In this document: piece by piece, positions 1 to 12,429 of the stretch
Layout: each line of letters opens with the position of its first letter
Numbering within the stretch: the first letter of the stretch is position 1
Assembly: GCF_018812025.1 (NCBI RefSeq)
Contig: NC_063058.1
Coordinates: forward strand, 20,975,797-21,039,796
Source of the DNA: Megalobrama amblycephala
Taxonomy: Eukaryota > Chordata > Actinopteri > Cypriniformes > Xenocyprididae
Direction: 5' to 3'
DNA: 64,000 bases
The notes under the pieces: model-generated
The model's input: only the letters and a program-made list of their open reading frames with translations
Database searches by the model: none
Told to the model about the DNA's origin: nothing
Program-made: the position numbers and the translations under genes

Positions 1-955
1 AAAAAGTCCTTTTGAAAAAAAAGAAGGATTTATTCAGAGTATTTTACTTATTAAACTTCTAAAGAAATGAATGATAAATATGTGCTGTCAAAGCAGTTAA
101 GAAGTTTGATTTTTTTCTTTATTTAATTTAATTAAACAAAAGTAGACATAAAAAGCTACATAAAACTGCAGTGCTTTAACCAGATTTATATTCACCAGCC
201 TCCCCAACTGCTTTAAGCATGTTTAATACCTCTTTGACTTTTCTTTGATAAAAAAAAAAGTTGTCTTGAATTGTGGTTTCACCAAGGAGGAAATACTGCT
301 GCTGCAAAAACCTCATTTGCAGTCAAAGTAGATGGTGCAGAACTAATAATATCATCTACAATGAAACTGCAAAGTACTTGCCTCAAACTGCTGTGTGTGT
401 CCAACTACAGTTAAAACAATGGACTCAATTCAAATGGCAATTCTTAGTTGACCTACATTTGGTGTGGTCAGCTGCCATCTCTGGAATGAGAAACATTTAG
501 CCGTGAGTTTGCCTTTGTCAAGCCCAGCGGGGATGGCCATTCACCCTAAACTAGGGTTAAAACTTCCATACCTGCTCACATATACGCAATTAACACAATT
601 AGAGGTCTTTAGCACAACGCCTTAATGGGGTGAAGCCTGGTAAAAAGCCAATTCAGTACTGACTGATGTGGGTTAGAGGAAGGGGGGCTCCGCTTTGCAC
701 CCCACCCTATGACAGACCTACTTTCTCTCTCTTCCTCTTTGGCTATTCCAAATATGTGGTGCACTCTGTGGCCTGTAGGACAAGGCCAGCAAAGCGTGGG
801 AGAGTTTCCCCAGAGGAGGGGCGGCCTGCACACTAAACTCCAGCGTGAGGATAAAACTCCTGGCATGAATCCGGCTCACGTGTAAAGGCACATACCACTT
901 CAGGCGGAAGATAAGGAATTAGGATTAGTGAGATGATCTGAAACTCAAATTACTA
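1..955. other. wnk1 intron, no gene recognised
   Basis: AT-rich sequence downstream of the wnk1 coding exon (the gene runs leftward), so inferred to be intron. None of the short open frames resembles the WNK1 kinase domain, which should follow the 5999-6709 exon. The stretch 600-890 is richer in GC than its surroundings and is not visibly repetitive; it could be a conserved non-coding element, but one sequence cannot show that. Confidence 0.5.
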
Positions 956-1660
956 GTGCTGTCAATCGATTAAAAATATTAACTAATTAATCACACATTT
1001 TTCTATAATTAACCACAATTAATGGCACATTAGTTTTTAATATATATTTTTTATATTGTAATACGTTTACATTGAATCTCCAAAATAATGTAGAAACAAC
1101 ATAAAGACATTATTTTTAAATATTTGTTTATTAGCATCTTTTTATGAAGCGTGCCAGAAATATAATAAAAGATCCATTTCACCCTGGCAATCATCTCTTC
1201 ACTCTGCTGCCATCTGGAAGACGTGATCGATCTCTTAGGACATGCAGCTCCAGATTTTTGAATAGTTTCTACCCACATGACATCAAGGAACTGAATTCTA
1301 GTTAAAACCGGAGGGCTGTTTTTATTAAATTACGGGTTTGTGCAATAATGTTTTAATTAATATATATTTTTATTGATTATTTTTATTCAACTTTGTACTT
1401 CTTGCTTATATTTTGTTTGTATACATGTTGATGTGCCACCGAGAAGCAAAAAATTTCGTTGCATAACTTTGCAATGACAAATAAATTATTCTATTCTAAG
1501 CACTATGTATGAAGGCCTGTATCACCAATACCAGTACTGATACGGATGTCTCTATTAGATTAATTTTTTTCTCAATTTTAGCCATTAACAATAGCCATTC
1601 CACATTACAGTATAATTAATAGGCAATTTAAAAATGTAATAAGCTTTAAATATATACACA
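956..1660. repeat. Dispersed repeat copy split by a LINE fragment
   Basis: It begins with a CTGTCAATCGATTAAAA-like end and matches 40915-41150 at intervals: the ATTAATCACAC/TTTTTCT block, the 'tctccaaa..aatgta' block, and the 'tatgaaggcc..atcaccaat' block. The match is broken between about 1148 and 1500, where a retrotransposon end is inserted. Probably a DNA transposon remnant; the family name is not known to me. Confidence 0.6.
1148..1500 (+). mobile_element. 5'-truncated non-LTR retrotransposon 3' end
   Basis: Positions 1162-1305 read as an open frame ending in TAA. It contains DPFHPGNHLFTLLPSGRRDR followed by an NSFYPHDIKELNS-like segment, which resembles the C-terminal end of many fish LINE ORF2 proteins. 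The element finishes with an AATAAATTATTCTATTCTA tail typical of LINE 3' ends. Comparison with the uninterrupted repeat at 40915-41150 shows the fragment was inserted into an older repeat. It is a dead remnant with no reverse transcriptase core. The exact clade cannot be assigned by eye. Confidence 0.65.
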
Positions 1661-4600
1661 TCTTCTCATACCATTGTAATAAATGTCACATTTAGCTGTG
1701 CCTTTAATATATCAGGGCTCAACGCTAAGGTTTTTTGTACTGACCCAGTCAGGCTGGTTCAGATTTTTACCTGCTCTACTAAAATGCATTTTATGCAAGT
1801 TATTGTTTTTGTTGGACATTCATACGCTCATCTATCAGCCTGTATTGTTAATCAGTGATCACATGGGGGTCACGTGCTTTGTGAACATTTTTGTTTTTGT
1901 TAGGATCTGAATGGGCTTATTTCCTATCTAAAATTGCTATAATGTTACATTAAGGAAGTAAAAGAAAATTTTACGCATTACACCGGCACTATACTAGTCT
2001 CGTTGATTTGAATCTGGAACCAGGCCTGGTCTTAAAGTGAAGATATTTAAAGATGGTCAGGGTGTCAGTGCCATTAACTAAGATTAATAAATGCTGTAGA
2101 AGTATTGCTCATTGTTAGTTCATGTTCATTTTACCATTTACCACTATTAAGTTTGGTTAATATTATTGAATGCACTGTATTACCTAACAAATGAAAAATG
2201 ATACAATACATATTCATGCATCAGTTATTTGGTAACGCTTTACAATAAGGTTCAAGTAATATTTATTATAAAACTATTTAATGCAAATAATTATTTAACT
2301 TTAAGATAATAAAATATTCATAAACGTACCAAGTACAAATCATATTAACTGGGAAAAGAAATCTTTAAAAAGTTTAAGGTTACTGCAGAAGGCTAAATGG
2401 ATTTACAGAGGTCCATTAAAGGGATCAAATGCAGGGTGAAAGGCAAATGCAGGACAACTGGGGTGAAACTCAAGCAGTTGCTTGAAAGTCAGTAATATGC
2501 ACTTGCAGTGATGACTTAGTTAACTCGCTAAATAGTTTAACTAGAGTATTGGTATATTGAATTAGACACTTAGAGGGAACTTCTGTAAAAAAAGAGAAGC
2601 ATCTGACATCCATTTTCATTTTCTTTTTGTGGTGACCTACATATTGTTCAAATGTGTTTAGCATGTGAGAAAGGAAAGGAGAGAAATGTAGGAGGGGGAT
2701 ATCCCTGAGTTTAGCATAAGACAGATGGCCTTCTGGGGGAGATCTACAGGCCCTTCCCTTTTCTGCAACAGTGTGAACTTGCAGCCTGGAACACATACCG
2801 TTGTGTCGCACAAGACAGGCCGATAGATACAAATAGAGACAGAGACATGAAATGCGAGAAAGTGATGCAAAGAGAGGCTGAACGCTAGAGAGAGAGGCTT
2901 TTGTTTCAAATCAGTATATGAGCTGGCTACGCCTGAGGGGCATGAAGAGGAGAACAGCAGCTCACGTGGTTCTGCCTCGTCATCGCTCTGCAAAAGAAGA
3001 GGCAGCAGGGGGTGGAGAACAGCAGCAAAGTCAAGCCTTGGCAGTACAGCTCACCATACTTTACACAGATTACAACTGCTTTGGTGGTTGAACTTGACCC
3101 ACTTTTAAATTCACACCTCTATGTGGCGCATCAAAACAAAAAGCTGCTCCTTCATGATAATAATAAAATGAAGGATACATCTAAATGCAAAAAGACTTTT
3201 TTAGAAGTGGGTCACACAACTTATGAGCCAATTATTTTCCGACAGAGGTGCTTTCGCTATGTAGTCTGCCAGCGTCAGCATGCTCTGTGCAAGCACACCT
3301 CACCGCAATTACTCATGCTTTTATCACATCATAAACCAATAAAAGTGGAATGATTGCAAAGACCTATTCCTTGTGTAATTATTCCATAGCATACGGTGCA
3401 AAAGCTCATGTTTCTCACGATTCATAAAATATTAAATTTACAATAAGTTGAGATTTTATTTTAAAAAGCTGTAGACTGCAATTTATAGAAGAATGTTTCT
3501 GTCTCAAATTAAAAAATAAAAAAGGTATTGAGAAAATAGTGAAGTTACATTTAAAATGAGATATAGTCACACCATGATGAAATATACACTACTATTCAAC
3601 ATTTACAAAAGAAATAATGGTCTTATTCAGTAAGGATGCACTAAATTGATCTAAAGTTACAGTAGTAAATACATTTATAATTTTACAAATACTTGATCTC
3701 ACAGATTATTATTGCTGGGCATTGACACAAATTTCATGATCGATTCTATTTCAATTCACAAGCTTACGATTTGAATAAATTTTGATTTCATATTGATTAA
3801 TTGGGGCCTATCAGGTACAGTACATGGCAAATTTCTTCAAGGAAAACATCTCTCAACTAATGCTATAACTATACAGGGAACCTCAGTTGGTTTTTATAAT
3901 TACGTTATAATACATTTTTGATATAAACATTTAAATGGCAGCTGTCATAAAAACATGACAGATTTATTCAAACATCAAATATTGAAAAACAGGTTAAGTA
4001 AAAAAATACAATGATTCTGCAATATAGTGCATATATTTAGCTCTCTAGACTACATTTTTCTAGCTGACTAATGAGTTTATGGTTACTGAATGGCTTTTCT
4101 GAGGTAAAGTAACATTTTCTTTTGAATGTGTAAATTCAAAAGACTGCAAGATGCAAATTGCAATTCCAGGAAACAAAAGCCACACTGTAAGATATAAAGT
4201 TACAATTCAACTTTTTTTCTCTCTGAAGAGAATCAGGCTTCCACATCAACTAGACCGTCTCAAAGTACACTTTAAATAAACACTATGATTTACGGCATAT
4301 GTCACACCACTTACAATACACACCTGGTGGTCTAAAATAACCCAATTAGGAAATGAGAATTTTCTATTCAAGGATGATACTACAATGCCGGGGCTACGGC
4401 CAAAGATGACAACAGCTTTAAAAATACTGGCCAAATGCCAGTTGGGTTAAGTGTCAGGGGTGTGTATTGAGATGCTTCAGAGGTGAGACGCACCAAAGGT
4501 GTGACAAAAGGACTAGTAAAAGTGCCTTCCTTTTTGTAGAGAGATTAGAATGCAAAATTAAATATGAACAATCCAAACTGATGACATGCCTTGGAAAGGT

Positions 4601-4904
4601 GTAGGTGGAACATTTTAGTTAAAATCAAACTAGTCATAAGATTGTCATTACAAGGTGCTGTACCGGAAAGACCTCAAGCCAGCTTTGTAGGTTTAAGAGA
4701 ATGAGATAATATTTAATCTAGGCCTAAATGAGCAGATCAGATAGTGATTTACCATCATCAGCGGAGAGATCAAGAGTGCTATCAAAGTCAAGTGTTGCAC
4801 TTTGTTATCCTAGCTGAAAAGCTGTGACATCCTGTATTTTACTCACCAAGACACAAATGAAATGGTGCTTTCAGGTTTTTCAGGTAGATCTAACAGTACT
4901 ATCG
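1661..4904. other. wnk1 intron with repeat remnants
   Basis: No exon of WNK1 or of another gene was recognised. A fragment near 3588-3690 ('ctactattcaacatttac', then 'cagtaaggatgcactaaatt') belongs to the same interspersed family as 40490-40890 and 59590-60530. The segment 2860-3010 is purine-rich, with GAGAGAGAGG and GAAGAGGAG runs. Confidence 0.5.
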
Positions 4905-5190
4905 ATCAGTAGATTAGGTACATAAATCGAATAAAGTAATCAAATGTAAAAAAGCACTGCATAGTCTTCACTGTATAAATTAAATATAGATGCATCCTTA
5001 TTAATGTTACAAAATGTATTCAGTCAAGAGCAGTGATTTTTTTTTTTTTTTTAGTCTTTTGCTGTTTGATTAAAAAAAACAACAGGAATATTAGGCTGCT
5101 GTCACTTTAAGACAATGCATGGATCTATGCTGATACTGCTACACATGCATTGTCTTTCTCAACTGTTTACGCTCACTTAAGACATAACCG
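4905..5190. repeat. Second partial copy of the 956/40915 repeat family
   Basis: It shares ordered blocks with 41470-41690: 'aataaagtaatcaaatgtaa', 'cactgcatagtcttcactgt', 'attcagtcaagagca' and 'aggctgctgtcactttaaga'. This indicates a common interspersed element. A T-run at 5037-5052 lies within it. Confidence 0.55.
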
Positions 5191-5783
5191 ACTATACTCG
5201 CCAAGACAGGCCTTTTGACAATTTTGAGTGAAATTGTCCATTCAAGATTTAATTAGTCCATTCATTGGCTAATTAAAGACATTCTTTAGTCGCCTAGTGT
5301 GAAACTTGGGTGCATATGCGAGTAATTTACTTTTTTGGAGACAAATTTTGTCCATTTTGTAACAAAATGACAAAAGCAGTGTTAATTGATTATAAAAACC
5401 ACATATATCTTTGTTAACACTTAATAAAACTTCAAAATTAATTATATCTCCATTAGTTTTTTTTTTTACACTTTTAAAAATCGTATTCCTCAATGACCCG
5501 TATATCTATTGTTAAAATACTTAATAATTTGATGTCATTCACAATACTTCATGGGATTGTAGTCCTTTCCCTCACTAAAGCCACTGATTACAGTCCTATT
5601 TTCATCCTATTTTCAAATACCTTTTTTTTTTTTTGGTTCAAATCAAAGTTTGTAATGTTGCGATTCACCTCGTAGCTGGTTGGATTGGTTCGTGGGTTAA
5701 GACTCTCTTAAAATCCCCATGGGAAAAATGTATGGAAAAAGCGGCCAGCTGAAAAAAGTGGGTGGGGACTAATGCACTCTATA

Positions 5784-5955
5784 GGACAATTCACACTGCA
5801 CCGACAGACGCAGACCAACAGTAACAATCACCAGATAACAGCAAGTCACTTCTCAGACATTCTAATTCGATTCAGCATGTTCAATCGGCAAAAACAAGCT
5901 CCGACAGGGCTGATGAAGTGTCTGTTGCCATCTGTCGGTGCGGTGTGAATTGGCC
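5784..5955. mobile_element. Short fold-back element (MITE) next to the wnk1 exon
   Basis: The left end GGACAATTCACACTGCACCG and the right end CGGTGCGGTGTGAATTGGCC form inverted terminal repeats around about 170 bp with no coding capacity. The right end lies only about 43 bp from the wnk1 splice donor. Confidence 0.6.
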
Positions 5956-5998
5956 TTATTAAAGGAAACAACTAGTTTTACAAACACAAGAAACATAC

Positions 5999-6709
5999 CT
6001 GTAACTCGCACCATGCCACCTCCACCGTGGTTTCAGTATCCAGACCCTTGTATACAGTCTTGAAAGAGCCACGGCCTATCTCAATGTCAAACTTCAAGAA
6101 ACGGCCATCCGGCGACGTTCCGACTGCATTTGTCTCAACTTCCTCAATGTCCTCCTGCTCCTTCTTAGCATCCCGTAACTCTGCCTCAGCTCGTGCCTTC
6201 TCTTTACTTTCTTCATCGTCCTCTTTCTCATCCTCTCGTTTCGTGTCAACACTATCTCCAGACTTCGGCTCCGCAGCCAAACACGGTGCTTCTGCGGAAA
6301 GAAGCGGTCTGGCATTTGCAATCAACACTGGCTTGGACTCTACTGAAGTCTCAACACCATCAGCCACTTTCTGTTCTGGTGCAACCAACACTTTAGCTTG
6401 TGTGGCCACAGATGCGGCTTTGGTTTCCAGGGCAGGAGGTTCACAAACAAGAGCATGGGTGTCCGTTGAGATGGTTAGGATTGCGTTCTTGCTGGGCAGC
6501 TCCAACGCTGTGGCATTGGAGTCGTTGATGACGCTGCGACGGAAAAAACGATGCTCTCCCTTCAGCAGTTCCCGCTCCATTGTGTGGTGGCGACGCCGGA
6601 CCTCGACACCTAGACGCTCACCCACCAGCGTGTCTGAGCTGGTGCCGTTGACATTCTTCGAAGGAGGAGAAAGGAACTTGACCATCTTGTCGCTAAGATT
6701 TTCTGACAT
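5999..6709 (-). CDS. wnk1: WNK1 kinase, first coding exon (N-terminal 237 residues)
   Basis: WNK1 (with no lysine kinase 1) phosphorylates the SPAK/OSR1 kinases, which control Na-K-Cl cotransport and cell volume; it is cytosolic. This exon starts at ATG 6709 and ends at donor ACAG/GTATGT (5999/5998) in phase 0, giving 237 residues. Visible marks are the RRRHHTM site around Thr43, matching the Akt site (Thr60) of human WNK1; the conserved block [19 protein letters not shown] at 53-72; a variable acidic linker; then the start of the kinase domain, [20 protein letters not shown]. Lys217 in the glycine loop and Cys234 in VAWCELQ are spaced exactly as catalytic Lys233 and Cys250 of mammalian WNK1, the hallmark of the family. 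The remaining exons lie beyond position 1. It could be either fish wnk1 duplicate. Confidence 0.93.
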
Positions 6710-7122
6710 TTCTCCAACCAGTGGAGTGAAAAGTCGGGTTAAACTTTATATGCTATCCATGCATGGGAAAAAAAGGAGTATAATGAGAAGAGGTCACTTC
6801 AAACCAAGTGGAAATTTACCAAACCTCCCTCCTCTCAAAACAGCACTTCAGATAAAGTCAATGCTCTTGCAAACTAAAGTGTTAGAGAGGAGCACAGGAA
6901 GTGCTTGGTGATAAAAGTAACGCAGGATCCATGCACAGATCAAAATACGTTGATGATAAAAAGGAGACCTCACATCCAGCTCATCCATCCTGTGAAAAAC
7001 TGTGGGGTGTATTCAATCCACATAGGGGGTCTCCTGAGGGGGGCAGGGTAATAGCCCACTGATAAATGTGATGATGACAGGGTCGTGCCAGGCAACAAAG
7101 TTTAACCCTTGCGTCCGATTCA
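6710..7122 (-). other. wnk1: wnk1 5' UTR part of the coding exon
   Basis: Upstream of ATG 6709 there is no coding signal. On the minus strand the sequence TTTTGTGTCTTTCAG ends at 7123, a good acceptor, so the exon probably runs from 7122 to 5999. This border is inferred from splice consensus only. Confidence 0.45.
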
Positions 7123-7257
7123 CTGAAAGACACAAAATATAGTTTAACCAAGGTTGGTTAGCCAGAGTTAACAAATTTACACTCAACTTAAAAGTCTGCT
7201 TGTACACAAGGCAATGGCTTTTCCACAACCAGGCAAATATAAACCAGTTCAAATGAG

Positions 7258-8051
7258 GTTAAAGGATTAGTTCACTTTCAAATAAAATTTTCCTGATAAT
7301 TTACTCCCCCCCCCCCCCATGTCATCCAAGATGTTCATGTCTTTCTTTCTTCAGTTGAAAAGAAATTAAGGTTTTTGATGAAAACATTCCAGGATTATTC
7401 TCCTTATAGTGGACTTCAATGGACTCCAAATGGTTGAAGGTCAAAATTACACTTTCAGTGCAGCTTCAAAGGGCTTTAAACGATACCAGATGAGGAATAA
7501 GGGTCTTATCTAGCAAAAAGATTGGTCATTTAAAAAAAAAAAAAAAAATGTAAATATGCTTTATATAAACAAATGATCACCTTTATAAGTGCTTCCGCTT
7601 TCCATATTCTTCAAAAAGCTTACGCTGTATGTCCTACGCCTTCCCTATTCTACTTACGGAAATAGACAGGCGTAGATAGGCGTAGGATATACAGCGTAAG
7701 CTTTTTGAAGAATACAGAAATGCGTTTTTTGGTAGAAGCACTTAGAAGGCAATCATTTGTTTATATAAAGCATATATATTTACATTTTTTTCGAAAATGA
7801 CCGATTGTTTCTCTAGATAAGACCCTTATTCCTTGTCTGGTATTGTTTAAAGCCCTTTGAAGCTGCACTGAAACTGTAATTTTGACCTTCAACCGTTTGG
7901 AGTCCACTGAAGTCCACTATAAGGAGAATAATCCTGGAATGTTTTCCTCAAAAATCTTCATTTCTTTTCGAATGAAGATAGACAGACATGGACCTCTTGG
8001 GTGAGTAAATTATCAGGAAAATTTTATTTGAAAGTGAACTAATCCTTTAAG
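7258..8051. mobile_element. Fold-back DNA element, AAAGGATTAGTTCAC family
   Basis: The ends TTAAAGGATTAGTTCACTTT (left) and AAAGTGAACTAATCCTTTAA (right) are inverted. The arms match for several hundred bases: 'ccaagatgttcatgtctttc', 'ataagggtcttatctagc' and 'aaaaagcttacgctgta' each recur in reverse on the other side. There is no open reading frame. It is a non-autonomous, hairpin-forming element of a family with at least five more copies in this window. A poly-C run (7306-7318) lies in the left arm. Confidence 0.8.
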
Positions 8052-8957
8052 AGTTTACTCTCACTTTCTAAAAAGCAAGGATGTTACGTTTAAACCTGTT
8101 AACATAAAAATAGACCAGTCATACTGAAACTTTGTGATAAAGACAGAGTAGGAGGAAGTAACTCTTTGATTTTTCACATTTAACCATCAAGGCAAATTCT
8201 CGTTACATTTCCTAACTAGCTAATTTATATCCTATTTAAATGTAAACAACAAAGGTATTCTGCATTTTTGTATATTTAAACAAACCATTTGAAGTAAATC
8301 CTTCAAGACAAACAGTATCTGTCTTCAGTACAGTGAACATATGTTGCGGGATTAGTAACGTTAAATTAGATTCACCCTCACCATGTGTGAACACCAAACA
8401 GTTTCAAATGAAATAAAATCAATATGTTGAAATAAAATCGTTTACTTTTCTTTCGATGAACATGAAAAGGCTAACTGAAGAATGTACTAGCGGTGACTTA
8501 AGATGTCAAGCCTCAAATTCACATTTTTTAATCATTATGTCAGTTTCTTTTAGTTATCATAAGACTCCAGAAGAATGGGAATATAGCCCAGCAGTACTGT
8601 GGGCTAGTTTTATAATACTTTTATGGTGACTTGCGTCATTTTTAAGGTTGAAAGAACCCGTCTCCATTCACATTCATGGAGAAAAAAAAAACCCGAACAG
8701 CAAATTTTCGTAATTTCTCTTTAGTACTTCACAGAAGAAATAAAGTCACACGGTATTAAACCGACGACTAAATGAATGAGCAAACTATTTTAATTTTTAG
8801 ATTAACTATCCCTTTAAATGAGTCTTATATCTTGAGTTGACCAAAAACGAGCTAGAACCAAAGGTTAACCGCTAGTAAATAAATAAATACTAGTCACGAC
8901 CCCGTTTAGTTTGACTAAAGGCCGTTTTATCACCACATTTAAGACAAAAACTTACCA
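8052..8957 (-). other. wnk1 5' intron, nothing recognised
   Basis: If the exon at 8958-9200 is correct, this is the first wnk1 intron. It is AT-rich with no coding signal. The segment 8620-8820 resembles common fish interspersed repeats but was not delimited. Confidence 0.35.
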
Positions 8958-9200
8958 TAATGTTAAGCGTCGTCGTCATCTTCAGTTATCGGTGAATACC
9001 AACGGCCAACTCCAGGTTTAACCGGTAATTCCCCAAACGCGCGTGCTCAGTATTTGAAATAACGTTTAACCGGCGGAAACCATGTGAGAAACTAAATGTC
9101 TATCGCTTCACGGATTTTTAGACAGTAAAAATGCGACAAAATGCCTAAACGTCGGTTACTGTGCCTCCGCTCTAAGCCGTCTCGAGCGATACTGCGAAGT
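8958..9200 (-). promoter_or_regulatory. wnk1: Probable wnk1 non-coding first exon and promoter region
   Basis: On the minus strand the sequence CATTATG/GTAAGTTTTTG gives a strong donor at 8957, and the preceding 240 bp are clearly richer in CpG than the surroundings (ACGCGCG, GGCGGAAACC, CTCGAGCGATACTGCG). That fits a 5' UTR exon with a CpG-type promoter spliced to the acceptor at 7122. The start site cannot be fixed from sequence. A different divergent transcript is possible. Confidence 0.4.
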
Positions 9201-9928
9201 TCTTATGTCAAACACTACAACAGCGCGTGCCGCTTCCGCTAATGGTTGCTCGCGAGACTGCAGAGCAGGTTCTCTTTGTTATTCCCTTTCAACTGACCTC
9301 GATTCATCTTCCTTGTACACTCATCTACTGCATGACGTCGTGCGTGCAAACGATGCAGTTCAAGTTGACGTTACAATATTTACATCTACAGGACGCAAAG
9401 CTAGAATAGAAAAATCCTGGAGACTATATCCATTTATGCCGACACGAAAACTTGGCTTTGGGTGCAGAACGCTCGCGAGCGCTTTGTGGCTCTATTGTTG
9501 ATCCCGCACAGATGTAACGTTAGACGATTTGCACGCGCTGGATTCAAGGCTGCGCAATCTGCATGCCATCGATACTTTACATTTTCTGCATCGCACAAAT
9601 ACATGCTACATGAACAAACCGGTTCGTGATCAACAACAATAACCCGGACTGTGTCCACTCCCCCTGCTTGTCTTTATTCGAATAATCTCTTACAGTTAGA
9701 AAATAGCGCCGCCTGCTGAAGAATCAAGCGCATGTATTAAAACCGCGTTTTAAAGGAACAGTACACTCGAAAATGACAATTCTGTCAAAATTGACTAAAC
9801 ATGCATAACATTGTTTGTTCAGTCAGTGGAACACAAAATGAGAAGTTTGGTTTAATGCAAGCCTCAGTCACCATCCATTGAATCCTTTTTCATAGTGAAT
9901 GGGGACTCTTCTTATTCTAAGTGTACTT

Positions 9929-10220
9929 CTTAAAGGGATAGTTCACACAAAAATGAACAATGTGTCATTATTTACTTACCCTCAAGCTGTTCCAAACCTG
10001 TATGAATGTCTTTCTTCTGCTGAACACTATTGATATTTTGAAGAATATGGGTATAACCAAACAGTTGATGGACCGCATTGACTTCCATAGTATGAAAACA
10101 ATACATTGGAAGTCAATGGTGCCCATCAACTGTTTGGTTACTAACAATCTACAAAATATCTTCTTTTGTGTTCAGCACAACAAAGAAATATATACAGGTT
10201 TGGAACAACTTGATATTATC
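9929..10220. mobile_element. TTAAAGGGATAGTTCAC family element, truncated
   Basis: The left end TTAAAGGGATAGTTCACAC is followed by the family blocks 'tttacttaccctcaagctgt' and 'ccaaacctgtatgaatgtc'. An internal inverted repeat occurs near 10040-10140 ('aaccaaacagttgatgg' and 'ccatcaactgtttggtta'). The usual right terminus is missing. The open frame of 119 codons across it is a by-product. Confidence 0.6.
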
Positions 10221-10509
10221 ATATTTGATACATTCCTAAAGCCTCTAAATGATCAATTTGATCAAAATCCACTGAAATACCTTTTTTACACAATCTTCTA
10301 CATACCTTCTGCCATCTGATTGACATATGATTATCCATCCATCCATTTTCTTTTTTTTTTTAGAAAAAAATGTTCAAAAATAAGTGTCAAATATGAAACA
10401 GGCTTTTGAAGAATGTTTATTTTATCTCTCAAACATCATTGTATTGAATTTAAATATCACCTTAATAAAATATTATTGGTGTACAGTGACATTTTTTTAA
10501 TGCATTTTA

Positions 10510-11075
10510 ATTTAAAGCTACAATATGTCAATTTTTCACCACTAGAAGTCGCTTATTCAAAACAAAGGTGTAGCTTGATGATGCCTTGATTATGTTATCT
10601 TTATGTTTACAGCCGGTGGAAAAGAATCGGGATTGGACTCAGGCATGAGATTATTAATGTTACTGTAGTATGAAGCAGAGCAGGTCCGAGTGCTGTGCGA
10701 GCAGAAACGAGGCTAATGAGAGACGAGTGCGACACACGTCTCGAGAGAAGCAGAACTTTTATTATGTAACAGTCGCTGCTTCTGCTTCTTCCGGTCAGGC
10801 GTATGTGGGGTAAAGCAGCACTGTTTTATCATATTAGATACATTTGTTGAAAGTTGTTTCTACTCTGCATTCGCTCAGCAGATACTTTGAGTACTATAAA
10901 ACTAGATCGATATTAGGCATGATAAAACATGGTACTCGCAGTAAATCAAGAAAACGAGATTTAAACAATAAGACTTACTGTGTTGAGCTATATAACAATG
11001 TTATATTAAAATTAGATTTCTGTCAATGAATGTATCCAGACAGTTGCTGAGCTGTCTAATAAAACATATAGTATA
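10510..11075. repeat. Probable interspersed repeat
   Basis: It starts with 'taaagctacaatatgtcaat', an opening seen in common fish interspersed elements, and contains no coding signal. The borders are approximate because no second copy is present in the window. Confidence 0.35.
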
Positions 11076-11230
11076 TTAAAGTGTCTTTGGTGTTTCCATG
11101 GTTTCTACAAAATAAAAACGGAAATCGAGGGTAACACAGGTGTCATTGATAAGCGATGCACAGACACGTCCCAAGTCCTGGTTAAAATTGCTTATTTCTC
11201 TGAATTTAAACATTCTTGGAAGCATTTGGT

Positions 11231-11530
11231 ATAATGTACAGTGGCATGAAAAAGTATGTGAACCCCTTGCAGAATCTGTGAAAATGAGAATTATTTTAAT
11301 AAAATAAGAGGGATAATAAAAAATTGCATGTTATTTTTTGTTTAGTACTGTCCTGAGTAAGATATTTTACATAAAAGATGTTTACATATAATCCACAAGA
11401 CAAAAAAAAAAAAGCTGAATTTATTAAAATAACCCCATTCAAAAGTTTGTGAACCATTGATTCTCAATACTGTGTGTGGTTACCTGATGATCCACGACTG
11501 TTTTTTTGTTTTGTGATGGTTGTTCATGAG
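11231..11530. repeat. Probable DNA transposon remnant
   Basis: The phrases 'cagtggcatgaaaaagtatg' and 'aaaagtttgtgaaccattga' are typical of an abundant zebrafish DNA-element family. No open frame is present. The right side runs into an (AT)n array. Confidence 0.4.

Positions 11531-11602
<72 letters not shown>
11531..11602. repeat. (AT)n microsatellite
   Basis: About 36 uninterrupted AT dinucleotides. Confidence 0.97.
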
Positions 11603-11607
<5 letters not shown>

Positions 11608-12429
11608 TAAATGTATAACATTGTTCTAGTGTTTTTGGGATATTTTAATGCAAAAATCTTTTACATATTGTGCCTTTTTAAGTATGATGCAAAACATAAA
11701 ATAGCCTACATTATGCAAACTTTTTTCCTTTTTTTTACATTTACTTTTAATATTTTGTATCGTGTGCATGATTTATAAATTATGGGAATGAAATAGTAAA
11801 TTGTGCTCACGCTTAAGTAAATCGCCGGAATGAATTAGTAAATCGTGCGCACGATTTAGCCTACTATTTTTTTCTCGCGTGTCATGTCCGGGGCTCCGTA
11901 ATTTTGTCTAAAGGTTCAATAAAGTGTTTCAAAAATTTTTGACTCACAATAATACACTTAGCACCATATTTCACAGAAAAAAGAAAACCAGGTTTGGTAC
12001 AATATGAGTGTGAGTAAATGCTGAAAGATTTGTCCATTTTGTGGGAACACTGTCCCTTTAAGAGGAATCAAACCCCACCAACTGGTTATTATCTCTGTTC
12101 TCTGTCTATAAACTGACTGGGAGGTGATAAAGTGTAGCTTAGAAATTTACATGGTTTGAGGCAGGATGACTATTCAGAGATGCAAATAAAGATAATATAC
12201 AAGTAAAGGCCATATTATGGCATATACAAAAAAAAAAAAAACAGAATAGAACAGTAGATTCAAATTACAAAATAAAGAATGACAAAATAAATAAATATTT
12301 GTATATATATTATATATATATAATTTGATATATAAATGAAAATGTACACTACATAAAGTGAATATCGACAATTGAACGTCAATTTTTATTTTATTTTATT
12401 TATTTATTTATAATAAAATGACCTTCGTA

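Larger units (their letters stand above)
9201..12429. other. Spacer between divergent wnk1 and erc1
   Basis: No gene is seen. Human RAD52 lies between WNK1 and ERC1, but nothing resembling RAD52 occurs here. The left 450 bp remain CpG-rich with a TGACGTCG motif near 9333, possibly the wnk1 promoter flank. The rest is repeats listed separately plus AT-rich sequence. Confidence 0.5.

Noticed and set aside
609..866. Minus-strand open frame of 85 codons in the wnk1 intron
   Set aside because: No match to WNK1 exon 2, no good splice sites around it and no recognisable domain.
6027..6911. Plus-strand open frame of 294 codons
   Set aside because: It is the antisense shadow of the wnk1 coding exon; the minus-strand translation is clearly WNK1 and ends at a proper donor.
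9960..10319. Plus-strand open frame of 119 codons
   Set aside because: It lies inside a truncated fold-back repeat and resembles no protein.
11439..11621. Open frame of repeated Ile-Tyr
   Set aside because: Translation of an (AT)n microsatellite.
9201..12429. Possible RAD52 in the wnk1-erc1 gap
   Set aside because: Expected from human synteny, but no RAD52-like sequence was seen on either strand.
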